DNA from: Nageia nagi
Taxonomy: Eukaryota; Pinophyta
DNA length: 64,000 nucleotides
Direction: 5' to 3'
Assembly (NCBI GenBank): GCA_050084985.1
Contig: JBITNC010000002.1
Span: 38,440,001-38,504,000, forward strand
The translations under genes and the position numbers were made by a program. Of this stretch, positions 1-11,309 are shown in pieces. Numbering within the stretch: the first letter of the stretch is position 1; every line of letters starts with the position of its first letter. Below the pieces are notes generated by a model. The model was given only the letters and a program-made list of their open reading frames with translations. It was not told the DNA's origin and ran no database searches.

Positions 1-726
1 AGCGAGAGACAATTATAAAGAAGCATATATAAAAGATTGAAGGTGTTAAACCATATGACTCAAAATGGTATAAATTCATATGTTAGAGAGAAGTTGGTTA
101 ATAACTTAATTAAAAATACAATAAAAAAGAATATTGCTTTAGTATGACTAAGATTAGAGATATTATGGATGCAACTAATTCTAGTTTTTTTTCACAAAGC
201 ATCATAAAATGCTAAAGGATAACATAACCATAGCGGTTGTGAATTACATGAAGTTCTTTATGAGGAAAAAAGTAAAGCATAAAAAGAGTTGATTGAAATT
301 ATTACAAAGCTTGTGACAAATGAGAGGAATACAACATAGAAGAATTAAAAGAAATGGTATATTTCTTTCCATCTCTTTTGGATGAATTCCACACAAATCT
401 TTAGGGAGATGCATTGAAGATTACTATGCATAAATTTTCTATTGATGGTAGAAAAATGTAGAATCACTTGAAAAGTGCTTCAAGTATTAAGTTACTTTAT
501 AATGCTTGTTACAAAATGAGAGGATGTGAATAAATAATTAATCAAATAACAATAGCTGTTGTACAATAGAATTTGTAATAACATATGATTAACTTAAAAC
601 ATAAGGTTTTTGGTAACTCACAATGCCATGAAAATAAGTCAATTGAGTAAATTCGAGTTTATATGAACGATCCAAATTTATATTATCATTAATAACAAGT
701 ATTGTGATGTTTTATAAAACTCACCC
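1..726. other. AT-rich stretch, no gene recognised
   Basis: All six frames are broken by many stops, and I recognise no protein family, RNA gene or terminal repeat here. It is probably decayed transposon or intergenic DNA. The sharp rise in G+C at about 840 marks the start of the heat-shock protein gene. Confidence 0.5.
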
Positions 727-778
727 ATGACATTCTTCACAAGATTTAAGATTCTCAAATTCAGAAGATTTTCGTTAA

Positions 779-790
779 TTTATTTTTATT
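779..790 (-). terminator. Poly(A) signals of the sHSP gene
   Basis: Two AATAAA hexamers on the minus strand (784-779 and 790-785) lie 63-74 nt past the stop codon in a T-rich 3' region, a normal position for a plant near-upstream polyadenylation element. Confidence 0.5.
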
Positions 791-852
791 TTTATACATC
801 ACACCCAACCAGATCAAACATCTGCGTTTCTGCACGCATACTGTCGTCCATC

Positions 853-1442
853 CTACGCGCTGGCGATGTCGATTTTCTTGACATCGCCACCATTGGCAGC
901 GTCAGGCTGAGCTTTGGGGGCATTCACCGTCAGAACGCCGTTCTCCAGTTTGGCAGATATTCCGTCGGCATTCACGTTTTCAGGCACACGAAATTGTCTC
1001 ATGAATCTCCCGCTCGACCGCTCCACGCGGTGCCATTGATCTGTTTTCTCTTCCTTTTCCTTGTGCCGCTCCCCGCTTATCCTCAGCGTATTGTTCTCCA
1101 CCAACTCGATCTTCACATCTTCCTTCCTCAAACCTGCTACAACACCATCAATGTTAAAAGGGCACTCGAGGGTTTGGTAAAAAAGGTTGCAGAGATAGGA
1201 AATTCTGTGTTACCGGGCAAGTCGGCGGTGAAGACGTGGGCATCGGGGGTCTCTTTCCAGTCGACGCGAGTGTTGGCAACGGCCATGGTGTCCCTGGAGA
1301 AGGAAGAGACAGGAGTAACAGGATCCAAATCCATTAAATCCCACATGCGGGAGATGGGATCCCACGGGTCGAAGGAAGTGCGGCCCCATGGCTCCCATAC
1401 GCTCATGCCCCTGCCGCGCCCGAAGAAAGGTGTCAATGCCAT
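853..1442 (-). CDS. Class I small heat-shock protein, two exons
   Basis: ATP-independent cytosolic chaperone of the HSP20 family; oligomers hold unfolding proteins during heat stress. Reading from ATG at 1442, exon 1 (1442-1214) and exon 2 (1133-853) join in frame to give 169 residues, the usual class I size. The N-terminal arm is rich in Trp, Pro and Phe ([16 protein letters not shown]). The alpha-crystallin domain runs from about residue 60 to 155, with class I signatures [25 protein letters not shown]-like KIELVEN, RFRVP-like FRVPEN and ENGVLTV. The C-terminus carries the I-x-I motif (KKIDIASA) that docks onto neighbouring dimers. Without splicing, the frame stops after 101 codons. The gene is much richer in G+C than its surroundings and shows no disabling change, so it is likely functional. 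The long open frame on the opposite strand is a shadow. Confidence 0.93.
1134..1213 (-). other. 80-nt intron in the sHSP gene
   Basis: On the minus strand the segment begins GTAACACAG and ends TTGTAGCAG. It splits a Gly codon (G|GT) inside the conserved Asp-Leu-Pro-Gly-Leu of the alpha-crystallin domain. Removing it restores the family consensus exactly (DLPG then LRKEDVKIE). It is pyrimidine-rich before the acceptor. Plant class I sHSP genes are mostly intronless, so this intron is a little unusual. Confidence 0.88.
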
Positions 1443-1582
1443 GTCTGACAGTCGGAGAAATCAGAAAAGTGCGAATATGTTAAAACAGAGACTGCGACGA
1501 GATCTTTTCTTTCCCTAAATCTGAATGTTGTAAAGAGAGATCGAGATCGTATCCGTTGATGGTGGAAGAAAGAAGGGTGGAG

Positions 1583-1588
1583 TTTATA
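1583..1588 (-). promoter_or_regulatory. TATA box of the sHSP gene
   Basis: TATAAA on the minus strand, about 140 nt upstream of the ATG. This implies a 5' leader of roughly 110 nt, typical of plant sHSP genes. It sits just downstream of a heat-shock element. Confidence 0.65.
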
Positions 1589-1598
1589 ATGGCGATTG

Positions 1599-1611
1599 GA
1601 GGGTTCGAGAG
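1599..1611 (-). promoter_or_regulatory. TATA-proximal heat-shock element
   Basis: Three alternating pentamer units, GAG-nn-TTC-nn-GAG, with the middle unit perfect and the outer two matching GAA at two of three bases. It lies 11 nt upstream of the TATA box, the usual place for a heat-shock factor trimer on plant sHSP promoters. Confidence 0.55.
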
Positions 1612-1658
1612 ATGGTTACAGCAGCAACTGCAGGGCAGATGGGTCCGAAACATTTTGG

Positions 1659-1691
1659 GAAAGTTCTGGTTGCCTCTGTTGGTTTCTGGAG
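1659..1691 (-). promoter_or_regulatory. Distal heat-shock element cluster
   Basis: A perfect GAA-nn-TTC pair lies at 1659-1666. TTC-nn-GAG lies at 1684-1691, in the same 5-bp phase, with a two-of-three TTC match between them. Taken together this reads as an extended, degenerate heat-shock element upstream of the proximal one. Confidence 0.5.
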
Positions 1692-1799
1692 ACTACGAGG
1701 GGCCATTAAAGAAGCTTATCTAATTGTCATATATATAGGTTATACCACCTTTCAAAATATTAATGATATAGAATTTAAAGAAAATGATAGTAGATAGTA

Positions 1800-2562
1800 A
1801 TTTATGTTCATAAATCATAATATTGATATATGAAAATAGAAGTCATCTACAAAATAGAGTTACAAATGGTTCTTTCAAAGTTCTTCAATATGAAATGCAG
1901 TCTTCAACAATGTGATTTCAAACCTTCTAGTCACAACAATGATATCCTCTTGTTCCCCTCTACTTCTCTCAAGCTTGTAAACAAAAAATGATCCAAATGA
2001 GCCTTGTTTGAGTCACTTTTGAAGATTCATCTCCCTTTTTCTAACGTTGGACCTATCACTCAATGAACTTGTGGTATTTTGGGCATATTTTTATCATTTT
2101 TAAGGTGTATTTTCATGATATTCAACAAGTTTGGTTGGATGTGGCATTTTCTTCTAGTTCTAGAATTGTCCATCGATAACTTTGAGTTAGGTTTGGCCCT
2201 TTTTAGCTGTTTATTCGTCAAGTATGATAAGTTTGGCGGGTATGTGGATGTGACTAGAAAAAATCATATTTTTGGTTATTTTCTTCCATTTAAATGCCAA
2301 ATTTTCACACGTACATTTTTCAAACTTTAACCGATCAAAACATCATTTTTTAAGCATTTATTCAACGAATGCTGTCATTTTTTCTTATGTAAAAACGATC
2401 TTATTTTTCTTAGAAAAAATGACGTATTTGATATTTTTTAGGGTTAATATGAGAAAAGTTTAAATTCATCAAATTCAACGAATTTGGCATTTATTTGCCA
2501 AATTTATAAACATAGGATTTGATCAATAATGTGATAGACAAGGGATAGAGGATGAGCTATAC
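1800..2562. other. AT-rich stretch without a recognisable gene
   Basis: Only short open frames, with no family I recognise on either strand. I see no terminal repeats or target duplications. Confidence 0.4.
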
Positions 2563-4250
2563 TTTTTTTTTAAATGAGAAAAATATTATATTAATAATAA
2601 TTAATCATACAATAAAGAACATGTGTAATTAACACACTCTATGAGGCGAAAAAACATTAGGTGGGAAATTCACATCTCTTAAAAAGAATCATAAAGTCAA
2701 CACGATATTACAGAATCCATTACAACAATAAAAATGAAAATTGCAATCATTTAACATATACATCTTGTGATTAGCCCATATGCGAGGCTTGAGAGGTGGG
2801 TCAGAAATTATCCTCTTCACTAACATATTGCCAACCCCCATTACAAGACATTAGAGCATTCTATTCATTTTTTGTGCTCCCATCGACTAATGATCCTTAA
2901 AGAATATTTTGATCATCAATATGAAGGACACCATCAATACTAACAATGGTGTATGTAGTGTCACCCCACCTGATAATTGACTGTGAGGGAACAAGCTGAA
3001 TGTCCCACCCAAATTTTTGGTAAGAGGGAATGCTACCCCCATTTTCTAAGCGTTTATGACACTAAGGGGTTGAAACCAATGCTTATCCACTGGGGAGTTA
3101 AGGTGATGATGGGAACCTCGATGAGGTTGTGAGTGAGACTTGGAGAAATCTCTTGAAGAGGAACTAGGAGGAATTCAATTTACTATGCATGGGGCATTTA
3201 TCCTAATGATCCATGAGAGCATGTAAGTGTTGCAACTCCTAGTTAACTCTCTCCACTTGAATTGAAATTTAAAATCAATAATCATATAAAATATCATACT
3301 GAGAGATTTAATTGCATGAAAATCTTCTTATTCCTAGTTTTCCACAAATGAAAGAGGGTTCTAATACGAAAAATATTTCAAACCGACTCTAGATGGTTAG
3401 AAAAGTCAATGAGGTCACTCAAAATAACATGTGGCCATGAGAAGGGACATTGCATTAAAGGTAAAAAAGAAAATCAAGGAGTCATTCCCTAATAAGAGAA
3501 GCCCATTAACACCATAAAAAATATGTATAACATCCTTAGCTTCTTTGCAAAAAGGATGGTAGGGTTTTGAACACCTAACTACTTCAGTCTATTTATTACA
3601 AGTAGGCCTTAATGAACAAGGCTCCATGGAAAGAAACTCTATTTTGGCTCAATATAAGAAGCCCAAGCTTTTTGAAAGTGGAAACTCCATCTAGAGGAGG
3701 AGGAGACCAATTCCCATTTAATATTTAGATGGTAAGCCATCAAAACCTAGGGAGTAAGTCAGTTGTACCCAATATGAGCTTTATATTGAATAATATGGAT
3801 CTTATTAGGCTAACACCAATTTGACCACCAAGGCTTTTGAAACCTGTTATGCAACTTACACAATAGGAAGAATAGAATGTTGTCTTAAATAAGATCATAA
3901 ATAGATTTATTTTCATTCCTAATAATATGATTTTGATAGAAAATTTCTTAGGGAATCCATTTCCTAGATTGATTTGAAAAAAATTATAAAAGGGATGCAA
4001 TTCCCCTTTTGTAAAAATGTCGAGCTCTTACCCATCGAGCATGGATAAACAACAGTCCTTTCCATGAGATAACAAGAGAACACCAAACATTGAGGCTCCT
4101 GAGTTCCTACTATACCAAAACAGGCCTATGATCCAGTTGCTAAAAGTCGACTCCCTACGATAGAGATTAAGAATTTCTAGCATATGGTCGCACAAACCAT
4201 GGTCGAATGACATAAGGAGGTGATTATTAATCATCCCTTTATAGTTTAAG
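2563..4250 (-). pseudogene. Possible LINE (non-LTR) retroelement relic
   Basis: Tentative. Reading the minus strand, the segment 4000-3740 contains a phrase like the INLGNG linker that follows reverse transcriptase in plant LINE ORF2. Further on, at about 3690-3480, broken frames resemble the zinc-binding region that ends ORF2. A run of nine A on the minus strand at 2571-2563 could be the 3' poly(A) tail. No reverse transcriptase core, 5' end or target duplication is visible, and every frame is heavily broken. It could instead be another kind of decayed DNA. Confidence 0.25.
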
Positions 4251-4576
4251 GGAGCAATTTAAAATTGCTACCTAATAATTATTATTTTTTTAAATAAGCA
4301 TAATATAGAAATATTCTTCAATTAGAAAACCTAATGGAAGAATTCTTTTAGACTACAACTCAATCACCACCCCTAAGACTCAATCATAGTGTTGGCCATG
4401 GGCTCTTGAAGGATGATCCAATGGGAGTGACTAGTCACTATTTAGTCTCTTATCTTAATCATCCAAATCCAAGACTAGCGATGCGTGAAAGAATGCCTAA
4501 CCACACCTATATAGTGGCCTAATCCATGGATATTCGACGTACTACCTTTTTCATACTTGTAACAAACTTTGTCAAA

Positions 4577-5505
4577 ACTTTTACAAGAACATTCTCCACG
4601 TTTGAAACACAATTTCCCACTTCAAGATAAATATTTGAAAGTAAACATAAAATAAAATATATTTAGACTTCAAAAAAAAGGATTGTTGCCACATACATAA
4701 CTCCCTTATTCCTATATTCTTATGTGAGTTGCAAGCACCAAGCAAACACATCCACATGGAAAGTTCAAAGCTCTATCATTTTTTCATATCATTTAGTGTA
4801 TTTACATCCTTTTATATCATATGGTATAGTTGCATCATTTCAAAACATATGGTAGATGAGACCAACTTATCACTTTTGGACAGGTTTTTGACACTTGGAA
4901 AAATTCCAGGTTGGACAATTGCTTTCCTTGTCCAAACTAGTTTTTGGGCCCTAATTTGAGATATCTTTTGGGTTCCCTTTTCTACAAGCATATGCTTTTT
5001 ATAAATTTGATATATTAAACTTCGAATTATGATATCAATTACCTCCTTTGGTTCAATGATGATGTAATTGTACAAGCATGAAACAAGGACTTTATCACTT
5101 TTTGATAGGTTTGTTATATTAGTCACATCAACTTTTGGACCCCTTTTTTGGACATTAAGATTATCCAATTATGTAGATAAAATATAAACACAAAGATAAG
5201 AATAATAAGATTCAAATATGCTCTATAATTATGGTCAAATGATCAATAATACCTATATGATCAGGAATTACACAATATTTGATTTACAAGCACCAAGTAG
5301 ACACATCCACACACCCAAGTAGAAATTTTTGAAAAAGAAATAAAATATGGTTTTATTTCTTCCTAAAAGCATGTACTACGTCATTATGTAAGACTATTTA
5401 TATCTTTCATTACTTTGCATTATCAATAATCTCTACAAGAACATTCTCCATGTTTGAAACATAATTGCCCACTTCAACATGAATATTTGAAAATAGAACA
5501 TAAGA
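4577..5505. repeat. Pair of direct repeats about 860 bp apart
   Basis: A 65-bp segment at 4577-4641 (contains GAACATTCTCCACGTTTGAA) recurs at 5434-5500 with a few substitutions. A second motif, GCAAGCACCAAG...CACATCCACA at 4731, recurs at 5287. This suggests an old local duplication of 4.57-4.76 kb into 5.29-5.51 kb. No coding sequence is associated. Confidence 0.5.
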
Positions 5506-5801
5506 TACAACCAAGTAGAAGATACCAACTTTGAAGTACTGTGATTCAGGAGGTGAACCCTAACAAGATGAATTAGTTTGTTAGATAAATGTTGGGATGA
5601 ATGTATTAAAGGTGGTGAAAATACTTCAAATGAGGTTAAAGTTGAGGTTAACTATGCTTTGACCAACAAAGAAGATATGTAGACTATATAAATTATTTTC
5701 TTATGATGTTATTTATTTGTTATTATCATACTATATAACATAACAATATTTGGATGATGTCCAAATGTATAAGTGTTAATGTCTATTTACCACCATATGA
5801 C

Positions 5802-5806
5802 ATTTT
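5802..5806. repeat. Target-site duplication of the copia element, left copy
   Basis: ATTTT here, and ACTTT at 19353-19357 just beyond the other LTR. Four of five bases agree and the one difference is a C/T transition, as expected for an old insertion. Confidence 0.7.
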
Positions 5807-6306
5807 TGAAAGAACTAACACTAACAAGGTAATTCCTAAACTATCAAGATCACATGAAAGCTCTCAATTCACATTTAACTATCACACAAAGCAATCTCAC
5901 AAAGATAACACAAGATGTAAGTGATTCTTCCAACTAGGAGTACATCCACTAACTAGATCTTTACTTCAATTACAAATACAACTCTCTTACAATCCTCTTA
6001 ATCTCAACTCATACACTTCTATCCTATAGCATAACTTTACTCTACAATTGGTATGTAATCACAAAGAGGGAGCTTTCTATTTATATACCAAAATCTCTTT
6101 TTGAATCACTTTTTTATCTAATGTACAAAAGCATGACATGCACATCTTTTACCCAAGGGGCAAGCTCATGACATAGAGTGTAGGATAAGTTACATTATCA
6201 TATTCATTTAAATACTTAAGTTATCAAATGCTACCTTTAAATATTAGTGAACTTACATAGAAGATTTAATACAAACCTTTACAATAATGCATTATACATT
6301 CCAACA
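5807..6306 (-). repeat. 3' LTR of the copia element
   Basis: 500 bp, TG...CA ends (TGTTGGAATG ... CTTTCA read on minus). A TATA box, TATAAATA on minus, lies at 6085-6078. It matches the LTR at 18852-19352 along its whole length at about 90% by eye. Confidence 0.93.
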
Positions 6307-6317
6307 CTCCCCCTTAA
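6307..6317 (-). other. Polypurine tract, copia
   Basis: TTAAGGGGGAG on the minus strand directly abuts the 3' LTR. This is the plus-strand primer for reverse transcription and confirms the orientation. Confidence 0.9.
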
Positions 6318-6764
6318 TGCAATATTGGAATAGAGCGAGTAAGAGAGAAGAAGAAGAGAAAGTAAGAGAGTTCTCCTTCAAACGGATACAATGAAAATGA
6401 GAACTTTTTACATATTTGTGAAGTAAGAAAGATCTAGTTTGTGACTCACTACTTTACCAAATACAATCATGAACCATAACCAATTTCAATGTACATGAAG
6501 TAGTCATCCAATTAAAAGTCATAAAGAGTCTCCAAGAGCTTGCATATTTGAGGTAAGTAACCTGTAATCTCAAAGGAACCTGTAAGTCATAAATAGCTCA
6601 AATAATAAGATCAATTAGAGACATCATATTCATATCAACAAGAATAGATGAATCACACAAATGCCATCATAAACTGATCAATGGTGCACTATAAGTTATC
6701 ACGAAGATGCCATGCCAAAAACTTATACTCACTTGTATATAAAACATGTGTTGATTATCATTAC

Positions 6765-7000
6765 AAAATAGAGCATGCACATACGAGTTCCTCATATATG
6801 GATAACTGAACAATACCAAAAGACATAAAAGTTCCTCACACATGGATAACTGAATAGTGCATTGACAAAAAATAGAGCATGCACATATGAGTTCTTCACA
6901 TATGGATAATTGAATAGTTTTAAAAGACACATAAGAGTTCCTCACATATGGATAATTAAACAGTGATAGATCGATCAATTTGTACAAGTTCCTCACGCAA
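6765..7000. repeat. Tandem repeats in the copia 3' UTR
   Basis: Four to five degenerate units of about 40-60 bp share GAGTTCCTCACATATGGATAA-type cores (e.g. near 6787, 6829, 6889, 6937). They lie between the end of RNase H and the polypurine tract and have no coding role. Confidence 0.6.
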
Positions 7001-7102
7001 AGAAAACTTACCATGAAGGTGTACAACAAAATCAACATTATACAACATAAAATCCTCCTAGAGGTGAAGTTATCATCATAAACATGAAATCAACATATGA
7101 AT

Positions 7103-8748
7103 TCAAATTTCACTCCCCCTTAAGGGTAACTTCACCAACCCAATAGCATCCCTAAGCTTATAGAATTGAGCTTTCGAAAGAGGCTTGATGAAAAAATTAG
7201 TAGAGTTCAAGGTGGATGAAAAATATTTCAAATGTATGATGCCATCAAGAACCTTCTCTTTGATAAAATGGGCATGAATTTCCACATGTTTTATTCTTTG
7301 ATGGAACATAAGATTCTTAGCCAAAGAAATAACAGACTGAATATTTGAAGAAATCAAAGATGAGCCACCTTGCTCATACCTAACTTCTTTCAAAGATGCC
7401 TTAGCCAAATGGTTTTATGGGCTGCAACATACATGGCATAACATTCGACTTCTATAGTGGAAAGAGAAATAGTAGGCTACTTCTTAAAAACCTAAGAAAT
7501 AGCACTTAAACCAATGCTAAACACATGTAAAGGTTGACTTCCTATCATTTCTATCTCCTCCATAGTTAGAATCTGAGAATCCAAAATGAACAAATGAGGA
7601 TAACTTGGAATACGTAAGAGCAAGATCTTTAATCCCTGCAACATACCTCAAGATTTGCTTAACAACATTGAAATGTTCAACATATGATTTCTATATGAAT
7701 TGTGCAATCAAATTCACTGCAAAGGTAATATTTGACCTGGATATACTCAAATAAAAAATATGACCAATTAATTACTTGTAAGTTGTAGCATCAGCTAACT
7801 GAAAGTTGGAGCTTAGAAAAATAGTAATTTAAAGAGAGATTAGGATCGTAGCATATTTACACTCCATTCTAAACTTTTACAAGATGTCTGATATATATTT
7901 AGATTGATTGAGGTAAGTATAATCCTTGTATTGATACATTTGCATTTCAAGATAGTAGTGCAAGAAACCAAGATCAATAATTTCAAATGTTGCTTTAAGT
8001 ATGGATATGCAATTTTGAATGATTTTATCATTATTCTCAGTAATCAAAAGATCATCCACATAAAGAAGAATCAAGACCACATCTTTTTTTTAATTGAGTA
8101 CATATAGATTAGAGTAAAAAACATTTGGAGAATCCAATGTCTGCAAAGTACTCTAAAATCTTTCTGTATCAGGCTCTAGGTGCTTACTTAAGTCCATATA
8201 ATGATTTCTTTAGCTTGCACATAAAAGACTCTTTACCTTCCATAATAAACCTTTCTGGTTGATTCATAAAGATTTTCACATCTAAGTCGCCATTGAGAAA
8301 TGCACTCTTGACGTCAAGTTGAAAAACTTTTCATTTTTAAGCTACAGAAAGAGTAAAAATAACTCTCATAATAAGCATCTTTACCATGGGAGCAAAGGTT
8401 TCTTCATAATCTACATTGTATTTCTGAGTAAAACCTTTAACTACTAATCTTACCTTGTATTTTTGAATATCTCCTACTAAATTAAACTTGACCTTGTAAA
8501 TCTATTTATTACCAATCACATTCTTTTCATTAGGATAAGGAATCAAATCTCAAATTTTATTTTTCATAAGCATTTCATACTCCATTTTTATAATTTCCAT
8601 CTAGCACTCATGCCTAGAAGCTTTTTTGAAGGTTGAGGGCTCATGCTTATTATCAATCTTGGTAATTAAAGATTTGTTCAAGGTCATGCTCCTTGTTACC
8701 CTTTGTATTGGAGAATTTTATTCTTAAGGTGATTTATCTACATCAATA
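7103..8748 (-). pseudogene. Copia reverse transcriptase and RNase H, decayed
   Basis: Reading the minus strand from about 8700, the reverse transcriptase begins with the usual WMEII/NKHEPSTF-like start, then KGFTQKYNVDYEETFAPM, QLDVKSAFLNGDL and the catalytic YVDDLLI at about 8060. RNase H follows, ending with SVISLAKNLMFHQRIKHVEI at about 7330 and FFIKPLSKAQF near 7170. These words are in copia order and spacing. Several stops (e.g. in the segment around YGLK) and frameshifts separate them, so no product is possible. Confidence 0.9.
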
Positions 8749-8753
8749 TCCAA

Positions 8754-10060
8754 CTAGCTAGGAGCAACTGAAGAGTCCTCTGGATCATTAACATCCTCAT
8801 TAGAAGCAGATTCTTTAAGAAGTTCATTAAACTTCACATCATTTGAAATGAATATTGCTTTATAGGTTGAAGAGTAGAGCTTATAATCTTTATGCTGATT
8901 TTTATAACCAATAAAAATGTATTTTTCAATTTCCTTATCCAACTTCTTTCTTTTCTTAAAAATAATGTAAGAGAATGCTTCACAACCAAACACCTTAAGG
9001 TGAGAAATTATAGGTTTTCTTCTTAAACATGCCTCAAAAGGAGTTTTACTTAGAACAACTTTTGTGGGACACCTATTTAAGATGTAAATAGTAATGCTCA
9101 TAGCTTCACCTCATAAAACTTTAGGAAAATTACCTAACATGCATCTAACCATCTTTATAATTATTCTATTTTTCTTTTCGATAACATCGTTCTACTGAGA
9201 AATGTAAGGAATCGTAAACTATCTTTTAATTTTATACTTAGTATAATAGTCATTAAACTCATTGCTATTATATTCTCTCCCATTATCTGATCTCAACATT
9301 TTGATTTTAAGGTTAGTTTGATTCTCAACAAAGACCTTAAAAACTTTAAAACTCTTAAGGTTTGGTCCTTATATTCAAGTAGATACCCAAATATCATCCT
9401 ACTAAAATCATCAATGAAAGTTAAAACATAAGATGCTCCTCTAAATGACTTAATCTAAAATGGACCCATCAAATCTGAATGCACAAGTTAAAGAGGTTGA
9501 GATACTTTTATTGCTTTATCTTTTTCAAACTTTTATCTATGCATCTTACCAAGAATGCACTTCTCATATAGACCAAAAGAAAAAATTGAAGGTAAACCTT
9601 CCAAAAGTTCTTGATCTTTTATAACTTGAATACTCTTATGGTTAAGATGCCCTAAATGATAATGCTAAATATTACCTTTAGAATACATACTAAAAGTAAG
9701 ATACATCTTTGATGGAACTTAATCCATAATGTAGAGGTTATTTTTCACAAATCTTTTAACTAAAATGACAAGTCTTTTCTTAATGCACTAGGATTGAGAG
9801 ATAGATTCAAAAGAGTACCCTTTTCTAGCAACTTGGATCACGTAGAGAAGGTTCATCCTTAAGTTAAGAACATAGAGAGCATTTTTAAGAACCTTTTCGT
9901 GAATCAGCATATTTCCAATTCTTTGAACTTCAAAGGGAGAGTTATCACTTATCACAACCACATCCTTTTTATACTTATAAAAGTTCTCAAACTTTTTCTT
10001 TTCAAAGCATAGGTGATTAGTGCAACCAAAATCAATAATCCATTCAGATGAAAAAGATCA
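8754..10060 (-). pseudogene. Copia integrase, decayed
   Basis: On the minus strand the pre-integrase zinc-binding region (about 9660-9530: a decayed HLGHLN-type His pair, with the Cys pair around YEKCILGKMH) leads into the DDE core near 9500-9100. The intact piece 9101-8754 carries the conserved end of the core: YILNRCPTKVV, TPFEAC, HLKVFGCEAF and KYIFIGY. Stops and frameshifts are frequent before it. The order gag-integrase-reverse transcriptase defines the copia class. Confidence 0.88.
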
Positions 10061-10163
10061 AGACATGAAGTAAACTATCGTAATAAAATCAACATGAATA
10101 TTCTTCTTTCCTTTGTAGTTCTTTACATTTATATTGCTTTTATTCTTTCCCTTTTTTTTTGTA

Positions 10164-10206
10164 ACAATTAACTTTTTTGTGATCTTGAATGCCATAATAA
10201 TTATAA
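10164..10206 (-). pseudogene. Copia Gag zinc knuckle with both leading Cys lost
   Basis: The frame reads YNYYGIQDHKKVNC, which keeps the exact CX2CX4HX4C spacing except that both first cysteines are Tyr (TAT for TGT). It is the 3' part of gag, cut off from the rest by the nested element that starts at 10350. Confidence 0.7.
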
Positions 10207-10344
10207 TTACCATCAAAATTTTCTTTAAGAAAGGAATTATTTATTTTTCCGTTTCCATCTTTTTGCTTGAAGTGGTTGTTATTACCATTATTTCTGCTAC
10301 TGTGGTTGTTGTTCCTATTATTCTTACTACTATTGTAACCATTG

Positions 10345-10349
10345 CCTCT
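10345..10349. repeat. Target-site duplication CCTCT, left copy
   Basis: CCTCT immediately before the TG of the LTR at 10350; identical to 15365-15369. Confidence 0.9.
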
Positions 10350-10473
10350 TGTTGATCAAGATTGTGTAATATATGCGCCGTGAACAATCTTAACCAAAGT
10401 AAATCAAGAACAGACTATAGTGACAGTTTGATCTCCGGAGAAGGCCAGTTTCTTATCTATTGGGCATAGAAAA

Positions 10474-10735
10474 AGTAACAGGAAAGGAAATAAAAAGGAG
10501 TAGAATGCGAGGAATTTAAGCAAAAGGGTTAGGGTAATAAGAGAGAAAGCAAAGTAACAGGAAAGAAAATAAAAAGTAGAGTGTGAAGAATTTAAACAAA
10601 AGGGTTAGGGTAACAAGGGAGAAAGCAAAGTAACAGGAAAGTAACAAGAGGAAAAAGTAACAGGAAAGGAAATAAAAAGGAGTAGAGTGCGAGGAATTTA
10701 AGCAAAAAGGCTTAGGGTAACAAGAGAGAAAGCAA
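10474..10735. repeat. 80-bp tandem repeats in the LTR
   Basis: Three units begin AAGTAACAGGAAA (about 10474, 10553 and 10655) and contain GGAATTTAAGCAAAAGGGTTA and AGAGAAAGCAAAG. They recur in the partner LTR at about 13881-14145. Confidence 0.8.
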
Positions 10736-11309
10736 AGATGGATCACTAGTTCAGCGCGGGCTTTCACAGTGTGTGAAACCTTAGTCTGAATCTAGTGTAG
10801 CAGCTACAGTACAAGCTCTCACTCTCTAATAGTTTCCCAGCTTTACTCTACCATGTAGCAGACATAGTTATACTAGCAACTCGTAATTATCCTTCAGGAA
10901 ACAAGCCAAGCTGCCACGATGTAACCAAATTAAGAATGACAATTACGAGTGCTAGACAAGAAAGGTCAAGATGGTATCATATTACTGATAAAAACTACAG
11001 GTCTTCGAGAATAAATGTAAAGAGCAATACTAGGGCTTTCAACCCTTCTTTCACTTTATTTTCATATACTTATACTGCAGTAATAACAGTTACAAGAATT
11101 GCAGAACAAAAATGTTTACAAAAACGGCTTCAAGATTCTAACCTTCTTTTAACTGATACTACCTACATACGCCACTTGGCAGAATATTACAAAAATTGGG
11201 CAGATTGCAGAAGATACGACTTCTTGACAACTATGATCTGACCTCTTGCTGGCATCATCTCTACTGCGATGTTCTATTTACTGGCTCTGGCTATTCGATC
11301 CCCCTTTAC

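Noticed and set aside
1-726. Possible hAT transposase fragment
   Set aside because: Only vague similarity in broken frames; not enough to support a call.
727-1518. 263-codon open frame on the plus strand
   Set aside because: It is antisense to the small heat-shock protein gene; the G+C-rich codons of that gene leave the opposite strand open. It has no family resemblance.
7840-8107. Overlapping short open frames on both strands
   Set aside because: They are shadows of the copia reverse transcriptase piece that carries YVDDLLI.
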